Below, in pieces: positions 45,851 to 55,326 of a stretch of 64,000 bases of DNA. Origin of the DNA: Dawidia cretensis (lineage in GTDB: Bacteria > Bacteroidota > Bacteroidia > Cytophagales > Cyclobacteriaceae); NCBI RefSeq assembly GCF_018598175.1, contig NZ_JAHESE010000008.1, positions 134,463-198,462 on the forward strand. Reading direction: 5' to 3'. Numbering within the stretch: position 1 is the first letter of the stretch; each line of letters opens with the position of its first letter. The notes beneath the pieces are model-generated. The model did not search any database and had not been told where the DNA came from. It saw only the letters and a program-made list of their open reading frames with translations. Made by a program: the position numbers and the translations under genes.

Positions 45851-46070
45851 TGGCGATATCAGATTTCAAATCGTCCAATGAATCGCCAAATATGGAAACG
45901 TTATATTTACCTAACACTTCGATAAACGCACGTTTTGATAATCCTGTTAATTCCGCCGCCTGCCCTGAGGACAATCGACCATCCTCGTACAATTTTGATG
46001 CGACAATCATCATCAAATCCATATCCGATATCGTTAAACTATCGGGTATATTTATTTGTAACGTTCTCAT
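45843..46070 (-). CDS. UPF0175 antitoxin
   Basis: The 75-residue protein has the UPF0175 pattern: a beta strand start (MRTLQINIPDSL), then a helix-turn-helix (ASKLYEDGRLSSGQAAELTG, LSKRAFIEVLGKYNVSIFG). UPF0175 proteins pair with DUF3368/PIN toxins. It lies first in the pair and overlaps the toxin by 8 nt, as usual for an antitoxin that also represses its own promoter. Confidence 0.9.
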   Translation of the reverse strand: MRTLQINIPDSLTISDMDLMMIVASKLYEDGRLSSGQAAELTGLSKRAFIEVLGKYNVSIFGDSLDDLKSDIANA

Positions 46071-46523
46071 ATAAGTTATTAAGTCTTCGTTGGACTAATT
46101 TACTAAATAGTAGATTCAAAACACACTCCTAATTTTCAACTCGTTTTAACATCGTTCTCGCTGCTAATGCTTAAACATAAAAAATGCAGATCGGATCACA
46201 CAACTTTAACGTTTTAGGGCTGTTAGCACCGTTTTTGACCAAAAATTGAAAATCCCGCAAATTCTCAAGTTCTCCTGATTCGATGAACACCATTAAGCAA
46301 AATGGCTTACACCTGCAATCGATAGCATAAATATCTCTTCCACCTTACCTCCACACGCAAACGATGCCTGCTTAGTCGTGCGAACAGCTTCGTGAATACA
46401 CTCCTAACACAGGAACTATACCACGATCAATATCCTTATATACCTGACGGAACAGGAATAAAGACCTGACATAACAAACCGGGGAACCGCCTCCACTTTC
46501 GGAGAAGCCGAAAGGTATAGACA
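46071..46523. other. Intergenic stretch between toxin-antitoxin pair and tRNA-Glu
   Basis: The stretch is AT-rich in its first half and holds the promoter region of the antitoxin gene. I see no supportable gene, RNA or repeat. A frame on the minus strand that spans 46416-46745 reads through the tRNA and is not a gene. Confidence 0.5.
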
Positions 46524-46554
46524 CAAAAAAACCTGAGCTTTTTCAAACTCAGGT
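46524..46554 (-). terminator. Rho-independent terminator after tRNA-Glu
   Basis: On the minus strand ACCTGAG pairs with CTCAGGT (46548-46554 with 46531-46537) around a 10-nt loop, followed by seven T residues (46524-46530). It begins 8 nt after the tRNA 3' end. Confidence 0.85.
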
Positions 46555-46561
46555 CTTCGAG

Positions 46562-46633
46562 TAGTCCGTACGGGAATCGAACCCGTGTTACCAGAATGAA
46601 AATCTGGTGTCCTAACCCCTAGACGAACGGACC
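46562..46633 (-). tRNA. tRNA-Glu (anticodon UUC)
   Basis: A full cloverleaf can be drawn. The acceptor stem is GGTCCGT with ACGGACT (G-U first pair). The anticodon stem is CCAGA/TCTGG with loop TTTTCAT, anticodon TTC. The T arm is ACGGG-TTCGAAT-CCCGT and the discriminator base is A at 46562. CCA is not encoded. Confidence 0.97.
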
Positions 46634-46762
46634 GTATTGGGTAGTGTTTTGTGTGTGACCTTTTGAGGTTTCTCTCAAAAGGTGTGCAAAGATAGGGTTG
46701 TGATTTTGATTTGCAAACCGGTGCACAAAAAAAAATGTAAAACACAATTTTATTTCATAGGT

Positions 46763-46788
46763 TTTGGGTAACGGGTCTTTTATTTTTG
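46763..46788 (+). promoter_or_regulatory. Probable Bacteroidota promoter of GAPDH gene
   Basis: TATTTTTG at 46781-46788 is an exact TAnnTTTG -7 element. A TTTG at 46763-46766 could be the -33 box, although the 14-nt spacer is shorter than usual. Transcription would start near 46794, giving a leader of about 26 nt. Confidence 0.55.
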
Positions 46789-46804
46789 GCTTCCGAAATT
46801 TTAA

Positions 46805-47818
<1,014 letters not shown>

Positions 47819-47848
47819 GCGATCGCACACATAAATTATCCCAGTTAG

Positions 47849-47880
47849 ACCCCGGCCGTAACGCCGGGGTTTCTTTTTTT
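47849..47880 (+). terminator. Rho-independent terminator of gap
   Basis: ACCCCGGC (47849-47856) pairs with GCCGGGGT (47863-47870) around a 6-nt loop, followed by TTTCTTTTTTT. It starts 30 nt after the gap stop. Confidence 0.93.
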
Positions 47881-47990
47881 TGGCCTCGCCATAAGCCTCT
47901 TCCCTTAAAAAACTCAAAAAAAACGCCATCCTCCACGTCAAAAACACCCCCGAAATCCGTTATAGGAAATAGAGCACCCGACTGTATGCG

Positions 47991-49172
47991 ATGGCCAACT
48001 ACTACGAGGTATTAGGTGTAAGTATGTCCGCCAACGCCACCGAAATCCGGATGGCCTATAAGCGTATGGCCATGCAGTACCACCCCGACCGTAACGCGGG
48101 TGATAAAAATGCGGAAGAGCTCTTCAAGCAGATCAATGAAGCCTACCACGTGCTCTCTGACCCACTCAAGAAAGCACGCTACGATCAGCGCCTCTACGAC
48201 CCCGTCCCGCCGCCACACGCCGAGACGCTCCGCGACCGCAACATGCGCCGCTATCGTCAGTGGCAGCAGGCCCGCCAGAAAGAGTATACCATTGGCAAAG
48301 AATACTTCCGCATACAAGGCCTGGCTTTCCTGGTCTTTATTGTCATTGCAGGCTTTTGCTTCGCCGTAGTCCACACGGCCTATTACTTCATGGAACAAAA
48401 GCGGCTGGCACGGTGGCGCGAGAACAGCGTTCAGCTCCGGAAGGTCAACACCCTCTTCGCCTCCGGCAAGTTTAACGAGGCCTTTGCGTTGGTACGTGTG
48501 CTGAAAGACAAAGACCCCTTCGATTATCGCTTCCTGTTTGCCCACGACAGCCTCACAGGGGCGTTGGATAAACTGGCGGAGGCCGAATATAAAAAGCAGG
48601 ACTTCGCCGCGGCCGTGTCGTACTACCTCGTACTGAAGAACCACCAGGATCCCGTCGAGTTTCAAACGCTCGAGCGCCTGGCCTTGTGCCAATATTACCT
48701 GGGCAACTTCCGGGAGTCGCTGCAAGCGTTAAAGCACTTGCACAACCAGCAACCGCGCAACCTGGAGCTGGTCTATCGCATTGGCATGATCCACCTGGAG
48801 AAGCTGGAAGAAGCGGAACAGGCCCTGCAATACCTCGACCTTGGCAAACGGCTGTTCAAGGAAAACCTCAGTGAAGTGTATGGGGAGGCATTTATGTTCG
48901 CCATGGACCCCGCCGACGCGCCTGACATTTATTATAACATCTTCGAAGCCCGCGCCCGCGCGCACCTGCGGCTGAAAAAATACGACGAGGTGCGCAACGA
49001 CTGCAACTGGGCCAGCTACCTCCGCCCCCTGCGATCCGATCCCTATAGGTTGCTGGTAGAAGCCGGCCAGGCCGGCGGCCATTGGCCCACCCTGTGCGAC
49101 GACCTGCGTCCTGCCCGGAAGCTGGACGACCCCGCCCTGCGAACCCTGATCCGTAAACACTGCAGTCTCTGA
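47991..49172 (+). CDS. Membrane-anchored J-domain protein with TPR-like repeats
   Basis: The 393-residue protein opens with a J-domain (residues 3-66): [20 protein letters not shown], the HPD triad at 31-33, and [19 protein letters not shown] membrane helix follows near residues 109-130 ([20 protein letters not shown]). The rest, about 140-390, is helical with TPR-like pairs ([57 protein letters not shown]). There is no Gly/Phe or zinc region, so it is not DnaJ itself. It should recruit DnaK to the membrane for clients bound by the TPR part. The client is unknown. It lies upstream of a TerB-like gene on the same strand with a 108-nt gap. Confidence 0.88.
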   Translation: MANYYEVLGVSMSANATEIRMAYKRMAMQYHPDRNAGDKNAEELFKQINEAYHVLSDPLKKARYDQRLYDPVPPPHAETLRDRNMRRYRQWQQARQKEYTIGKEYFRIQGLAFLVFIVIAGFCFAVVHTAYYFMEQKRLARWRENSVQLRKVNTLFASGKFNEAFALVRVLKDKDPFDYRFLFAHDSLTGALDKLAEAEYKKQDFAAAVSYYLVLKNHQDPVEFQTLERLALCQYYLGNFRESLQALKHLHNQQPRNLELVYRIGMIHLEKLEEAEQALQYLDLGKRLFKENLSEVYGEAFMFAMDPADAPDIYYNIFEARARAHLRLKKYDEVRNDCNWASYLRPLRSDPYRLLVEAGQAGGHWPTLCDDLRPARKLDDPALRTLIRKHCSL

Positions 49173-49280
49173 GCGACAAGGCACGGGTTTTAAAGAAAAA
49201 TCCCGGCCCGCATACTTCACAACAAACGTTTTTTACGATCTTTCAAACCCGGCAACTGACGGGAAACCCTTAAAGACCCT

Positions 49281-49721
49281 ATGAAAACCCAATATCTTGA
49301 TCGAGAACACCTTTTATCGGTGAAGAATAGCTATTTCAATATCCTGGCGCTGTTCCTCGGACAGTCCAAGATTGACAGCCGCTTTCTGCGCTGCCTGCTC
49401 AAATGGGGCTTTCAGCTGCACCTGAACCCGGAAGACCTGACCAAGGCCAACATCGATCTCACACACCTGCAATTCACAGACCCCGGCGACAAAGTGGCTA
49501 AGCTCGAAGCCATTTATCACCTGGTATTCATGATCTACCTCGACGAAGTAGTGGAAGATGTCGAGCTGGAAGTAGCGACTATCTATGCAGAGCAGCTTGG
49601 CTTTCGCGCATCTGTGGTAAGCGACCTGTTCAAGTCCATTGCTACCGCTACCTACGACGACAAAAATGAACGCAACGTGCGCCAGGAAGTACTCGACTTT
49701 CTGAAATTGTACGAGATTTAA
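49281..49721 (+). CDS. Small helical TerB-like protein
   Basis: The 146-residue protein is all-helical with acidic helices (LEAIYHLVFMIYLDEVVEDV, ELEVATIYAEQLGFRASVVS), resembling the TerB/DjlA N-terminal-like fold. No signal peptide is seen. TerB-like domains often occur with J-domain proteins, and a J-domain gene lies just upstream, which supports the reading. The function is not known. It ends 4 nt before the SnoaL-like gene. Confidence 0.65.
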   Translation: MKTQYLDREHLLSVKNSYFNILALFLGQSKIDSRFLRCLLKWGFQLHLNPEDLTKANIDLTHLQFTDPGDKVAKLEAIYHLVFMIYLDEVVEDVELEVATIYAEQLGFRASVVSDLFKSIATATYDDKNERNVRQEVLDFLKLYEI

Positions 49722-49725
49722 CGCC

Positions 49726-50211
49726 ATGCCACGCCGCACGATCCTTTTAGCGTTGACAATGTTGCTTGCAACGCCCCGCCTGCTGGCACAGGGCGAGCAT
49801 GCCGACATTCACACGTTTCTGGATCAATGGCATTGCGCGGCTACGGAGGCCCGCGCCGACGCATTCTTCGGCAGCATGAGCGAAAACAGCATCTACATCG
49901 GCACGGATGCCACTGAACGGTGGACCAAAACCGAGTTTATAAAATTCGCCGGGCCGTACTTTGATCTGGGCCGGGCGTGGGAATTTATTCCCTACGATCG
50001 CGATGTGCACGTAACAGCCGACGGACGCTATGTATGGTTTTCCGAACTTTTAACAACCTGGATGGGTGTGTGCCGCGGCTCGGGCATGCTTCATAAAACA
50101 AAAGCGGGGTGGAAGATCGAGCAGTACCACCTCTCTGTTACTGTTCCCAATGCACTTATAAAGGATTTCATCAGCCTGGTCCAAAAATCTACGCTTCAAC
50201 GAAAACAGTAG
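49726..50211 (+). CDS. Secreted SnoaL-like (NTF2-fold) protein
   Basis: The 161-residue protein has a short signal peptide (ILLALTMLLATPRLLA). The mature part has the SnoaL-3 pattern: a helix with FLDQWHCAATEARADAFFGS, then MSENSIYIGTDATERWTKTE, then beta strands (AWEFIPYDRDVHVTADGRYV, GMLHKTKAGWKIEQYHLSVT). Members are small NTF2-fold proteins of varied or unknown function. Here it is exported. The 4-nt gap suggests co-transcription with the TerB-like gene. Confidence 0.85.
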   Translation: MPRRTILLALTMLLATPRLLAQGEHADIHTFLDQWHCAATEARADAFFGSMSENSIYIGTDATERWTKTEFIKFAGPYFDLGRAWEFIPYDRDVHVTADGRYVWFSELLTTWMGVCRGSGMLHKTKAGWKIEQYHLSVTVPNALIKDFISLVQKSTLQRKQ

Positions 50212-50355
50212 TCACAACTCGTTTTCATAGCAGGGTGCCGGTTGCCAATCAGTAAACAAAGCTACCAATGTATGGTTTCACCGATCTTTCGGTGGCAATC
50301 AGGGGGTGTTTTTGACGAATTTTGAATCATCAATCACAATCAATTAACCCTTGGT

Positions 50356-50493
50356 ATGCCATACATGAAGAATCTTGATTTCAGCAGGGACATTGCCAAT
50401 GCAAGGGTCTCCTCGCGCTTAAAACAGGTTTTAGTACTGGTAGCCGCTATCCTGATCGGAATGGTGATATCAGTATCCGTGAACGCAGCTTAA
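50356..50493 (+). CDS. Possible 45-residue single-helix membrane protein
   Basis: The ORF MPYMKN...SVNAA has a hydrophilic N-terminus (NLDFSRDIANARVSSRLK) and one membrane helix (VLVLVAAILIGMVISVSV). An inner ATG at 50365 could be the start. It is followed by a terminator at 50556 and stands alone in a 400-nt gap between larger genes. I know no family. The clean polarity and terminator argue for a real small gene. Confidence 0.5.
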   Translation: MPYMKNLDFSRDIANARVSSRLKQVLVLVAAILIGMVISVSVNAA

Positions 50494-50555
50494 TAAAAGA
50501 CCATTTTTTAATATAACCGATTCCATTTTTTAAGGTTTATCTTTTAGTTTCTAAG

Positions 50556-50585
50556 AACCCCGCCGCCGGGGTTTTATTTTTTTAT
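50556..50585 (+). terminator. Rho-independent terminator
   Basis: AACCCCG (50556-50562) pairs with CGGGGTT (50567-50573) around a 4-nt loop, followed by a TTATTTTTTTA run. It would end transcripts of the small ORF at 50356-50493 or of the SnoaL-like gene. Confidence 0.88.
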
Positions 50586-50613
50586 TTCAGTGGAGGCGGT
50601 TTTCCTACTTTTG
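50585..50613 (+). promoter_or_regulatory. Promoter with -7 box 4 nt before the aminotransferase ATG
   Basis: TACTTTTG at 50606-50613 is an exact TAnnTTTG element. A TTTC at 50585-50588, with a 17-nt spacer, could serve as the -33 box. Transcription would begin about at the ATG at 50618, so the mRNA may be leaderless. Confidence 0.5.
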
Positions 50614-50617
50614 CGCC

Positions 50618-51802
50618 ATGGATTTTGACCCGCAGATCTTTCTGGGCAATATGGCCCAGACTACCGATGCTCCTTACCTCATTAGCATTGAGCGTGCCGA
50701 AGGCATCTACCTCTACTCGCCGGAAGGCAAGCGTTATACAGACCTGATCTCAGGTATTGGCGTGAGCAACATCGGGCACCGGCATCCGGCGGTAGTGAAA
50801 GCCATCAAAGACCAGGTAGACAAACATTTGCATGTAATGGTGTACGGTGAATTTATCCAGTCGGCGCCAAACCGACTGGCGGCAAAGCTGGCCTCTTTGC
50901 TGCCCGCCAGCCTGAACTGCAGCTACTTTGTCAATTCGGGTACTGAGGCTAACGAAGGAGCGCTGAAGCTGGCAAAGCGTTACACGGGCCGTACGCAGAT
51001 TGTATCCTTTCGGAAATCTTACCACGGCAGTACGCACGGGTCCATGAGTGTTTCGGGCAACGAGGTTAAGAAACAGGCTTTCCGCCCCCTCCTGCCCGAT
51101 GTGTCGTTCATCCATTTTAATGTGATGGAAGACCTGGCCCATATTACCGACCGCACGGCGTGTGTCATTGTAGAGACCATTCAGGGCGACGCGGGCGTGC
51201 GTGTGCCCGACCGGGCCTACCTGCAGGCGCTGCGCAAGCGATGCGACGAGACGGGCGCCTTGCTCATCCTGGATGAGATCCAATGCGGTATGGGGCGTAC
51301 CGGAAAGCTGTTTGCCTTCGAGCATTTTGGTATTGTTCCCGACATCCTCACCACGGCCAAGGCCTTTGGCGGCGGGCTGCCGATCGGCGCCTTTATCGCC
51401 TCGCGCGAGATCATGCAATGCCTCACGCACGATCCCATGCTGGGCCACATCACCACCTTCGGCGGCAACCCCGTCTGTTGTGCCTCGGCGTTGGCTACGC
51501 TGGAGGTGATCGAGCAGGAAAACCTCCTTGCCTCGGTGGAAGCGAAGGGCAGGCTGTTCGAGCAGTTGCTGGTGCATCCCGCCATCCGCGAAGTACGGCG
51601 CATCGGGTTGATGTTCGCCATCGACTTCGACTCTGCCGAGCGCGTGTCGGAGATTGTACTGCGCGGCAGAGAGCTCGGTGTGATTACCTATTGGTTCCTG
51701 TCGCATCCGTATAGCTTTCGTATTGCGCCGCCGCTTACTATTACGGAGGCGGAGATTAAAGAATCGTGCAGCGCCATTTTGCAGGCCATCGGGAATCCGT
51801 AA
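50618..51802 (+). CDS. Class III PLP-dependent aminotransferase
   Basis: The 394-residue protein is a fold-type I, class III (ornithine/acetylornithine-like) aminotransferase. Seen are NSGTEANEGALKLAKRYTGR (cofactor phosphate site), the Trp/Tyr-type stacking region SYHGSTHGSMSVSG, the PLP-binding Asp in LLILDEIQCGMGRTGKLFAF, and the Schiff-base Lys in LTTAKAFGGGLPIGAF. The end FRIAPPLTITEAEI is also typical. It moves an amino group from an omega- or alpha-amine to a keto acid such as 2-oxoglutarate; the substrate cannot be fixed. The start at 50618 fits the family N-terminus better than the inner Met12. The next gene starts 9 nt downstream. Confidence 0.93.
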   Translation: MDFDPQIFLGNMAQTTDAPYLISIERAEGIYLYSPEGKRYTDLISGIGVSNIGHRHPAVVKAIKDQVDKHLHVMVYGEFIQSAPNRLAAKLASLLPASLNCSYFVNSGTEANEGALKLAKRYTGRTQIVSFRKSYHGSTHGSMSVSGNEVKKQAFRPLLPDVSFIHFNVMEDLAHITDRTACVIVETIQGDAGVRVPDRAYLQALRKRCDETGALLILDEIQCGMGRTGKLFAFEHFGIVPDILTTAKAFGGGLPIGAFIASREIMQCLTHDPMLGHITTFGGNPVCCASALATLEVIEQENLLASVEAKGRLFEQLLVHPAIREVRRIGLMFAIDFDSAERVSEIVLRGRELGVITYWFLSHPYSFRIAPPLTITEAEIKESCSAILQAIGNP

Positions 51803-51811
51803 CTTCCGGGC

Positions 51812-52909
51812 ATGCACGACCCTCAACGCCCGTTCGACCGCCTCGACTATATCTATAAGCTTTTCGTTGTCATTGCCCTTACCCTGGTCGCGATGGTGTG
51901 GGCTGGCGACATCATTATACCCTTTGCCTTTGCAGGTATCCTCTCCGTGGTAATGCAGCCGCTTGTCAAACGGCTGGAGGCCCGCAGGGTCGCACCGGCG
52001 CTGGCCATCTCGCTCGTATTGTTTATGACCATCGTCGTGCTGGGACTTTTGATCTGGCTGATGGTGGGACAGATCATGGGCCTGGTGGCCGACCTGCCAA
52101 ACTTGCAAGCCAAGCTCGAGGCCTTTATAAACCAGACCAGCAGTACCTTGCGCGAGTTCGGCATCAGCACCGTAGACCAAAACAAAATGGTAGCCGATGC
52201 CATGAGCACCGTGAGCGCGTTCCTGGCAGCCATTGTGCTCTCCACCACCAACGTGCTTTCGGCGCTCGTGCAGATTCCGATCTATATTTTTCTGTTGCTG
52301 ATCTACCGTGACAAATTCCAGGCATTCTTCCTGGCGTTGCTGCCGGGGCGGGAGTTCGGATGGAAAAAAGATGTGGAGCGGGTTATTCAGGGATATATCT
52401 CCGGGCTATTTTTAGTAACGATGATCGTTGCCGCGTTGAATACCGTCGGGTTGCTGATTGTGGGTATTGACCATGCCATCTTCTTTGGTATACTCTCGGG
52501 CGTCCTTACCATCATCCCCTATGTCGGCATCATCATCGGTGCACTCTTTCCCATTTTGATGGCGTTAATCACCAAGGACAGTATTTGGTACACGCTTGGC
52601 GTGATCATCGTGTTTACCATTGTGCAGTTCCTGGAAGGTAATTTTATCACGCCGCGTATTACCGGCTCGAAGGTCAGCATTAATGCGCTGGCGGCGATCA
52701 TCGCCTTGCTCATTGGCAGCAAGGTGTTGGGCATTGCAGGCATGATCCTGGCCGTACCGGGCATTGGCCTGGTCAAGATCCTACTGACGTATAGCCATCA
52801 TCTCAAGCCGTTTGTGATCTTGCTGGAAGATACGCCGACTCAAAAAGAGCTTCCCTCCGACCCCGAACAAACGCCGCCGGAAGATCCTTCTACTGTCTCG
52901 CCCTCCTGA
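51812..52909 (+). CDS. AI-2E family transporter (permease)
   Basis: The 365-residue protein has the AI-2E/UPF0118 pattern: an N-terminal pair of helices (LFVVIALTLVAMVWAGDIII, PFAFAGILSVVMQPLVKRLE), a third helix, a helical linker, then VERVIQGYISGLFLVTMIVA, the GILSGVLTIIPYVGIIIGAL motif, and FLEGNFITPRITGSKVSINA. Family members export varied small molecules or sodium; autoinducer-2 export is known only for some. The end is Pro/Glu-rich. It follows the aminotransferase by 9 nt and converges on hslV 10 nt away. A small CTGACG/CGTCAG inverted repeat spans the two stops. Confidence 0.93.
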   Translation: MHDPQRPFDRLDYIYKLFVVIALTLVAMVWAGDIIIPFAFAGILSVVMQPLVKRLEARRVAPALAISLVLFMTIVVLGLLIWLMVGQIMGLVADLPNLQAKLEAFINQTSSTLREFGISTVDQNKMVADAMSTVSAFLAAIVLSTTNVLSALVQIPIYIFLLLIYRDKFQAFFLALLPGREFGWKKDVERVIQGYISGLFLVTMIVAALNTVGLLIVGIDHAIFFGILSGVLTIIPYVGIIIGALFPILMALITKDSIWYTLGVIIVFTIVQFLEGNFITPRITGSKVSINALAAIIALLIGSKVLGIAGMILAVPGIGLVKILLTYSHHLKPFVILLEDTPTQKELPSDPEQTPPEDPSTVSPS

Positions 52910-52919
52910 CGACGACGCG

Positions 52920-53456
52920 TCAGAGCTTTTCGATCACCAGGTTGTGGTTGGTATAGATACAGATATCAGCCGCGATGTTGAGGCTTTCGCGCACGATCTC
53001 TTCGGCCGTCAAATGGGTAGCGTGTTTTTTAAGCGCCAGCGCGGCCGACTGTGCATACATGGAGCCAGAGCCGATAGCCGCCACCTGATGGTCGGGTTCC
53101 AGTACGTCGCCCGTGCCCGATAGCACCAGCAACTCGTCTTTATTGACAGTGATCAGCATGGCCTCCAACCGGCGCAGGTAACGGTCCATGCGCCAGTCCT
53201 TGGCCAGCTCGATGGCCGCGCGCTTCATGTTGCCGCCGTGGGCATTGAGCTTCTCTTCAAACCGCTCGATCAGGGTGAACGCATCTGCCGTAGACCCCGC
53301 AAACCCCGCGAGGATTTTGCCGTCTTGCAGCTTGCGGATCTTCCGCACATTGCTCTTGGCTATATAGTTGCCCATCGTCGCCTGGCCGTCGCCACCGATG
53401 GCTACCTGGCCGTTGTGTTGTACGGCCAGGATGGTCGTTGCATGAATTTTTTCCAT
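52920..53456 (-). CDS. hslV: ATP-dependent protease subunit HslV
   Basis: From the ATG at 53456 the product is 178 residues, the usual HslV length; a frame extending to 53624 would add an unrelated N-terminus that runs into the E2 coding end. A short propeptide (MEKIHA) precedes the [19 protein letters not shown] start of the mature subunit, where the first Thr (Thr7) is the likely nucleophile. [20 protein letters not shown] and [15 protein letters not shown] are diagnostic. HslV forms a two-ring peptidase chamber driven by the ATPase HslU. No hslU gene lies in this window. A terminator separates it from the upstream E2 gene. Confidence 0.96.
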   Translation of the reverse strand: MEKIHATTILAVQHNGQVAIGGDGQATMGNYIAKSNVRKIRKLQDGKILAGFAGSTADAFTLIERFEEKLNAHGGNMKRAAIELAKDWRMDRYLRRLEAMLITVNKDELLVLSGTGDVLEPDHQVAAIGSGSMYAQSAALALKKHATHLTAEEIVRESLNIAADICIYTNHNLVIEKL

Positions 53457-53473
53457 GGTTGCTGTGATACCGT

Positions 53474-53510
53474 AAAAAGTAAAATCCCCCTCCGTAGAAC
53501 GGAGAGGGAG
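53474..53510 (-). terminator. Rho-independent terminator of the E2 gene
   Basis: On the minus strand CTCCCTCTCCGT pairs with ACGGAGGGGGA (53499-53510 with 53485-53495) around a short loop, followed by TTTTACTTTTTA. It lies 21 nt after the pdhC stop and 18 nt before the hslV start. The T-rich tail also resembles a TAnnTTTG box for hslV. Confidence 0.8.
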
Positions 53511-53530
53511 TATAAAGATTGTTGTGTTGC

Positions 53531-55171
53531 TTAGATCAGGATGCGGACCGGATCTTCCAGGAGGCCTTTGAAGGTCTTCAGGTAGGCCGAGCCTACAGCG
53601 CCATCCACCACGCGGTGGTCGCACGACAGCGTCACCTTCATGATGTTGCCGATAACCAGCTGGCCGTTCTTCACGATTGCTGTCTCCTTGATGCCACCAA
53701 CTGCCATGATGCAGGCATCCGGCGTGTTGATGATCGCGGTAAACTCGTCGATGCCGAACATACCCAGGTTGGAGATCGTAAACGTGCTACCTTCCCACTC
53801 GGAGGGTTGCAGCTTTTTGTCGTGTGCCTTTTGGGCCAGCTCTTTTACCTCGGTGCCGATATGCGACAACGACTTGTTGTCGGCAAAGCGGATCACCGGT
53901 ACCAGCAGACCGTCTTTTACCGCTACGGCCACACCGATGTGGATGTGATGATTGCGGCGGATCTTGTCGCCTCTCCAGCTGCTGTTCACATCAGGGTGCT
54001 GACGCAGGGCTGCCGCGGCGGCTTTGATCACCATATCGTTAAACGATACTTTGACAGGGCTGATCTCGTTGATGCTCTTACGCGCTTCGATGGCCTTGTC
54101 CATGTTGATCTCCATGGTGAGGTAGAAATGCGGCGCCGTGAACAGACTGTCGGACAAACGCTTCGCGATCGTCTTGCGCATCTGCGACACCGGCAGCTCT
54201 TCGAAGCTTTCTTCGCCTACTACGCGCGGCAGTACGACCGGCGCAGCAGCTTTGTCGCCGCTTTTTGCAGGGGCCGGCGCGGCCGAAGGTTTGTAGTCTT
54301 CTACGTCGCGGCGGGTAATGCGACCGTGGTCGCCAGACCCTTGTATCTTCGCGATGTCGTAACCTTTGTCTTTCGCCATTTTCTTCGCCAGCGGCGAAGC
54401 TTTAATTCTGCCATTTGCACCATGGTCAGCAGAAACTTCTTCGGCCGCAGGAGCCGTCGGAGCAGCAGCAGTTTTTTGCTCAGCCGCCGGCGCCGCAGGA
54501 GCAGCACCACCCGATGCACCCGCTTGTTCTGCCTTCAGCAGGGTTTCCCAGTCAGCACCTTTCTCGCCGATGATTGCCAGCACACCGTTTACGGGCACTG
54601 CCTTGCCGGCGTCAGCACCGATGTACAGCAGCGTACCGGTGTTGTACGATTCGTACTCCATGGTCGCCTTGTCGGTCTCAATTTCTGCGAGCAGCTCACC
54701 GGACTTCACACTGTCACCTACTTTCTTGCTCCAGGAAGCGATCACCCCGTCGGTCATGGTATCGCTCATTTTCGGCATGCGCACGATCTCTGCTTTGATG
54801 CCGGATGTATCGACTTTCGCAGCCGGGGCAGCAGCAGCTTTCGGCGCCTCCGCAGCGGCGGGCGCGCTTGCCTGGCCACCACCCGATGCCGCGGCGTTGG
54901 ATGCGCCTGACAGCAGTGCTGAATAATCTTCTCCTTTATTTCCTACGATGGCCAGAACGTCGTTCACCTTCACCGCCTGTCCCTCCTGCACGCCCAGGTA
55001 CAGCACAGTACCGTTGTTGAAGGACTCATAGTCCATCGTAGCCTTGTCTGTTTCGATCTCGGCCATCAATTCTCCGGACTTCACGGTATCCCCCACTTTC
55101 TTATGCCACTTCGCTACCACACCCTCGGTCATGGTATCGCTCATCTTAGGCATGCGTACTATTTCTGCCAT
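53531..55171 (-). CDS. pdhC: Pyruvate dehydrogenase complex E2, dihydrolipoamide acetyltransferase
   Basis: The 546-residue protein carries two lipoyl domains (1-78 with Lys43 in [11 protein letters not shown]; about 127-205 with [11 protein letters not shown]), each followed by an Ala/Pro-rich linker. A peripheral subunit-binding domain follows near 255-293 ([30 protein letters not shown]), then the catalytic domain (315-546) with the HRVVDG motif in [16 protein letters not shown]. It transfers acetyl groups from E1-bound pyruvate to CoA, linking glycolysis to the citrate cycle. Two lipoyl domains are common in this group. No E1 or E3 gene is adjacent. Confidence 0.96.
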   Translation of the reverse strand: MAEIVRMPKMSDTMTEGVVAKWHKKVGDTVKSGELMAEIETDKATMDYESFNNGTVLYLGVQEGQAVKVNDVLAIVGNKGEDYSALLSGASNAAASGGGQASAPAAAEAPKAAAAPAAKVDTSGIKAEIVRMPKMSDTMTDGVIASWSKKVGDSVKSGELLAEIETDKATMEYESYNTGTLLYIGADAGKAVPVNGVLAIIGEKGADWETLLKAEQAGASGGAAPAAPAAEQKTAAAPTAPAAEEVSADHGANGRIKASPLAKKMAKDKGYDIAKIQGSGDHGRITRRDVEDYKPSAAPAPAKSGDKAAAPVVLPRVVGEESFEELPVSQMRKTIAKRLSDSLFTAPHFYLTMEINMDKAIEARKSINEISPVKVSFNDMVIKAAAAALRQHPDVNSSWRGDKIRRNHHIHIGVAVAVKDGLLVPVIRFADNKSLSHIGTEVKELAQKAHDKKLQPSEWEGSTFTISNLGMFGIDEFTAIINTPDACIMAVGGIKETAIVKNGQLVIGNIMKVTLSCDHRVVDGAVGSAYLKTFKGLLEDPVRILI

Positions 55172-55246
55172 GTTCGATTATAGATTTAAGAGTTTCAACT
55201 GCCTTTTGCAAACCTTTGCAGAAGGACTTTTTCAAATTTTCGCTTC

Positions 55247-55277
55247 CAAAAATAGGGTATAAACCGCTATTTTCAAC
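55247..55277 (-). promoter_or_regulatory. Probable Bacteroidota promoter of pdhC
   Basis: On the minus strand TATTTTTG (55254-55247) is an exact TAnnTTTG -7 element. GTTG (55277-55274) lies 19 nt upstream as a one-mismatch -33 box. The start would give a leader of about 70 nt. Confidence 0.5.
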
Positions 55278-55326
55278 ATTGTAATACAAATGTTTGGATG
55301 GACGGAGAAAACGTGTGTACCTGCCA

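Noticed and set aside
46416-46745. 109-codon minus-strand frame
   Set aside because: It reads through the tRNA-Glu gene and its terminator.
48012-48725. 237-codon minus-strand frame
   Set aside because: It is antisense to the J-domain protein with its intact HPD motif.
50750-52180. 476-codon minus-strand frame
   Set aside because: It is antisense to the class III aminotransferase and AI-2E transporter, both of which have diagnostic motifs.
53519-54910. 463-codon plus-strand frame
   Set aside because: It lies wholly antisense to the clear pyruvate dehydrogenase E2 gene and its product is low-complexity and Arg-rich.
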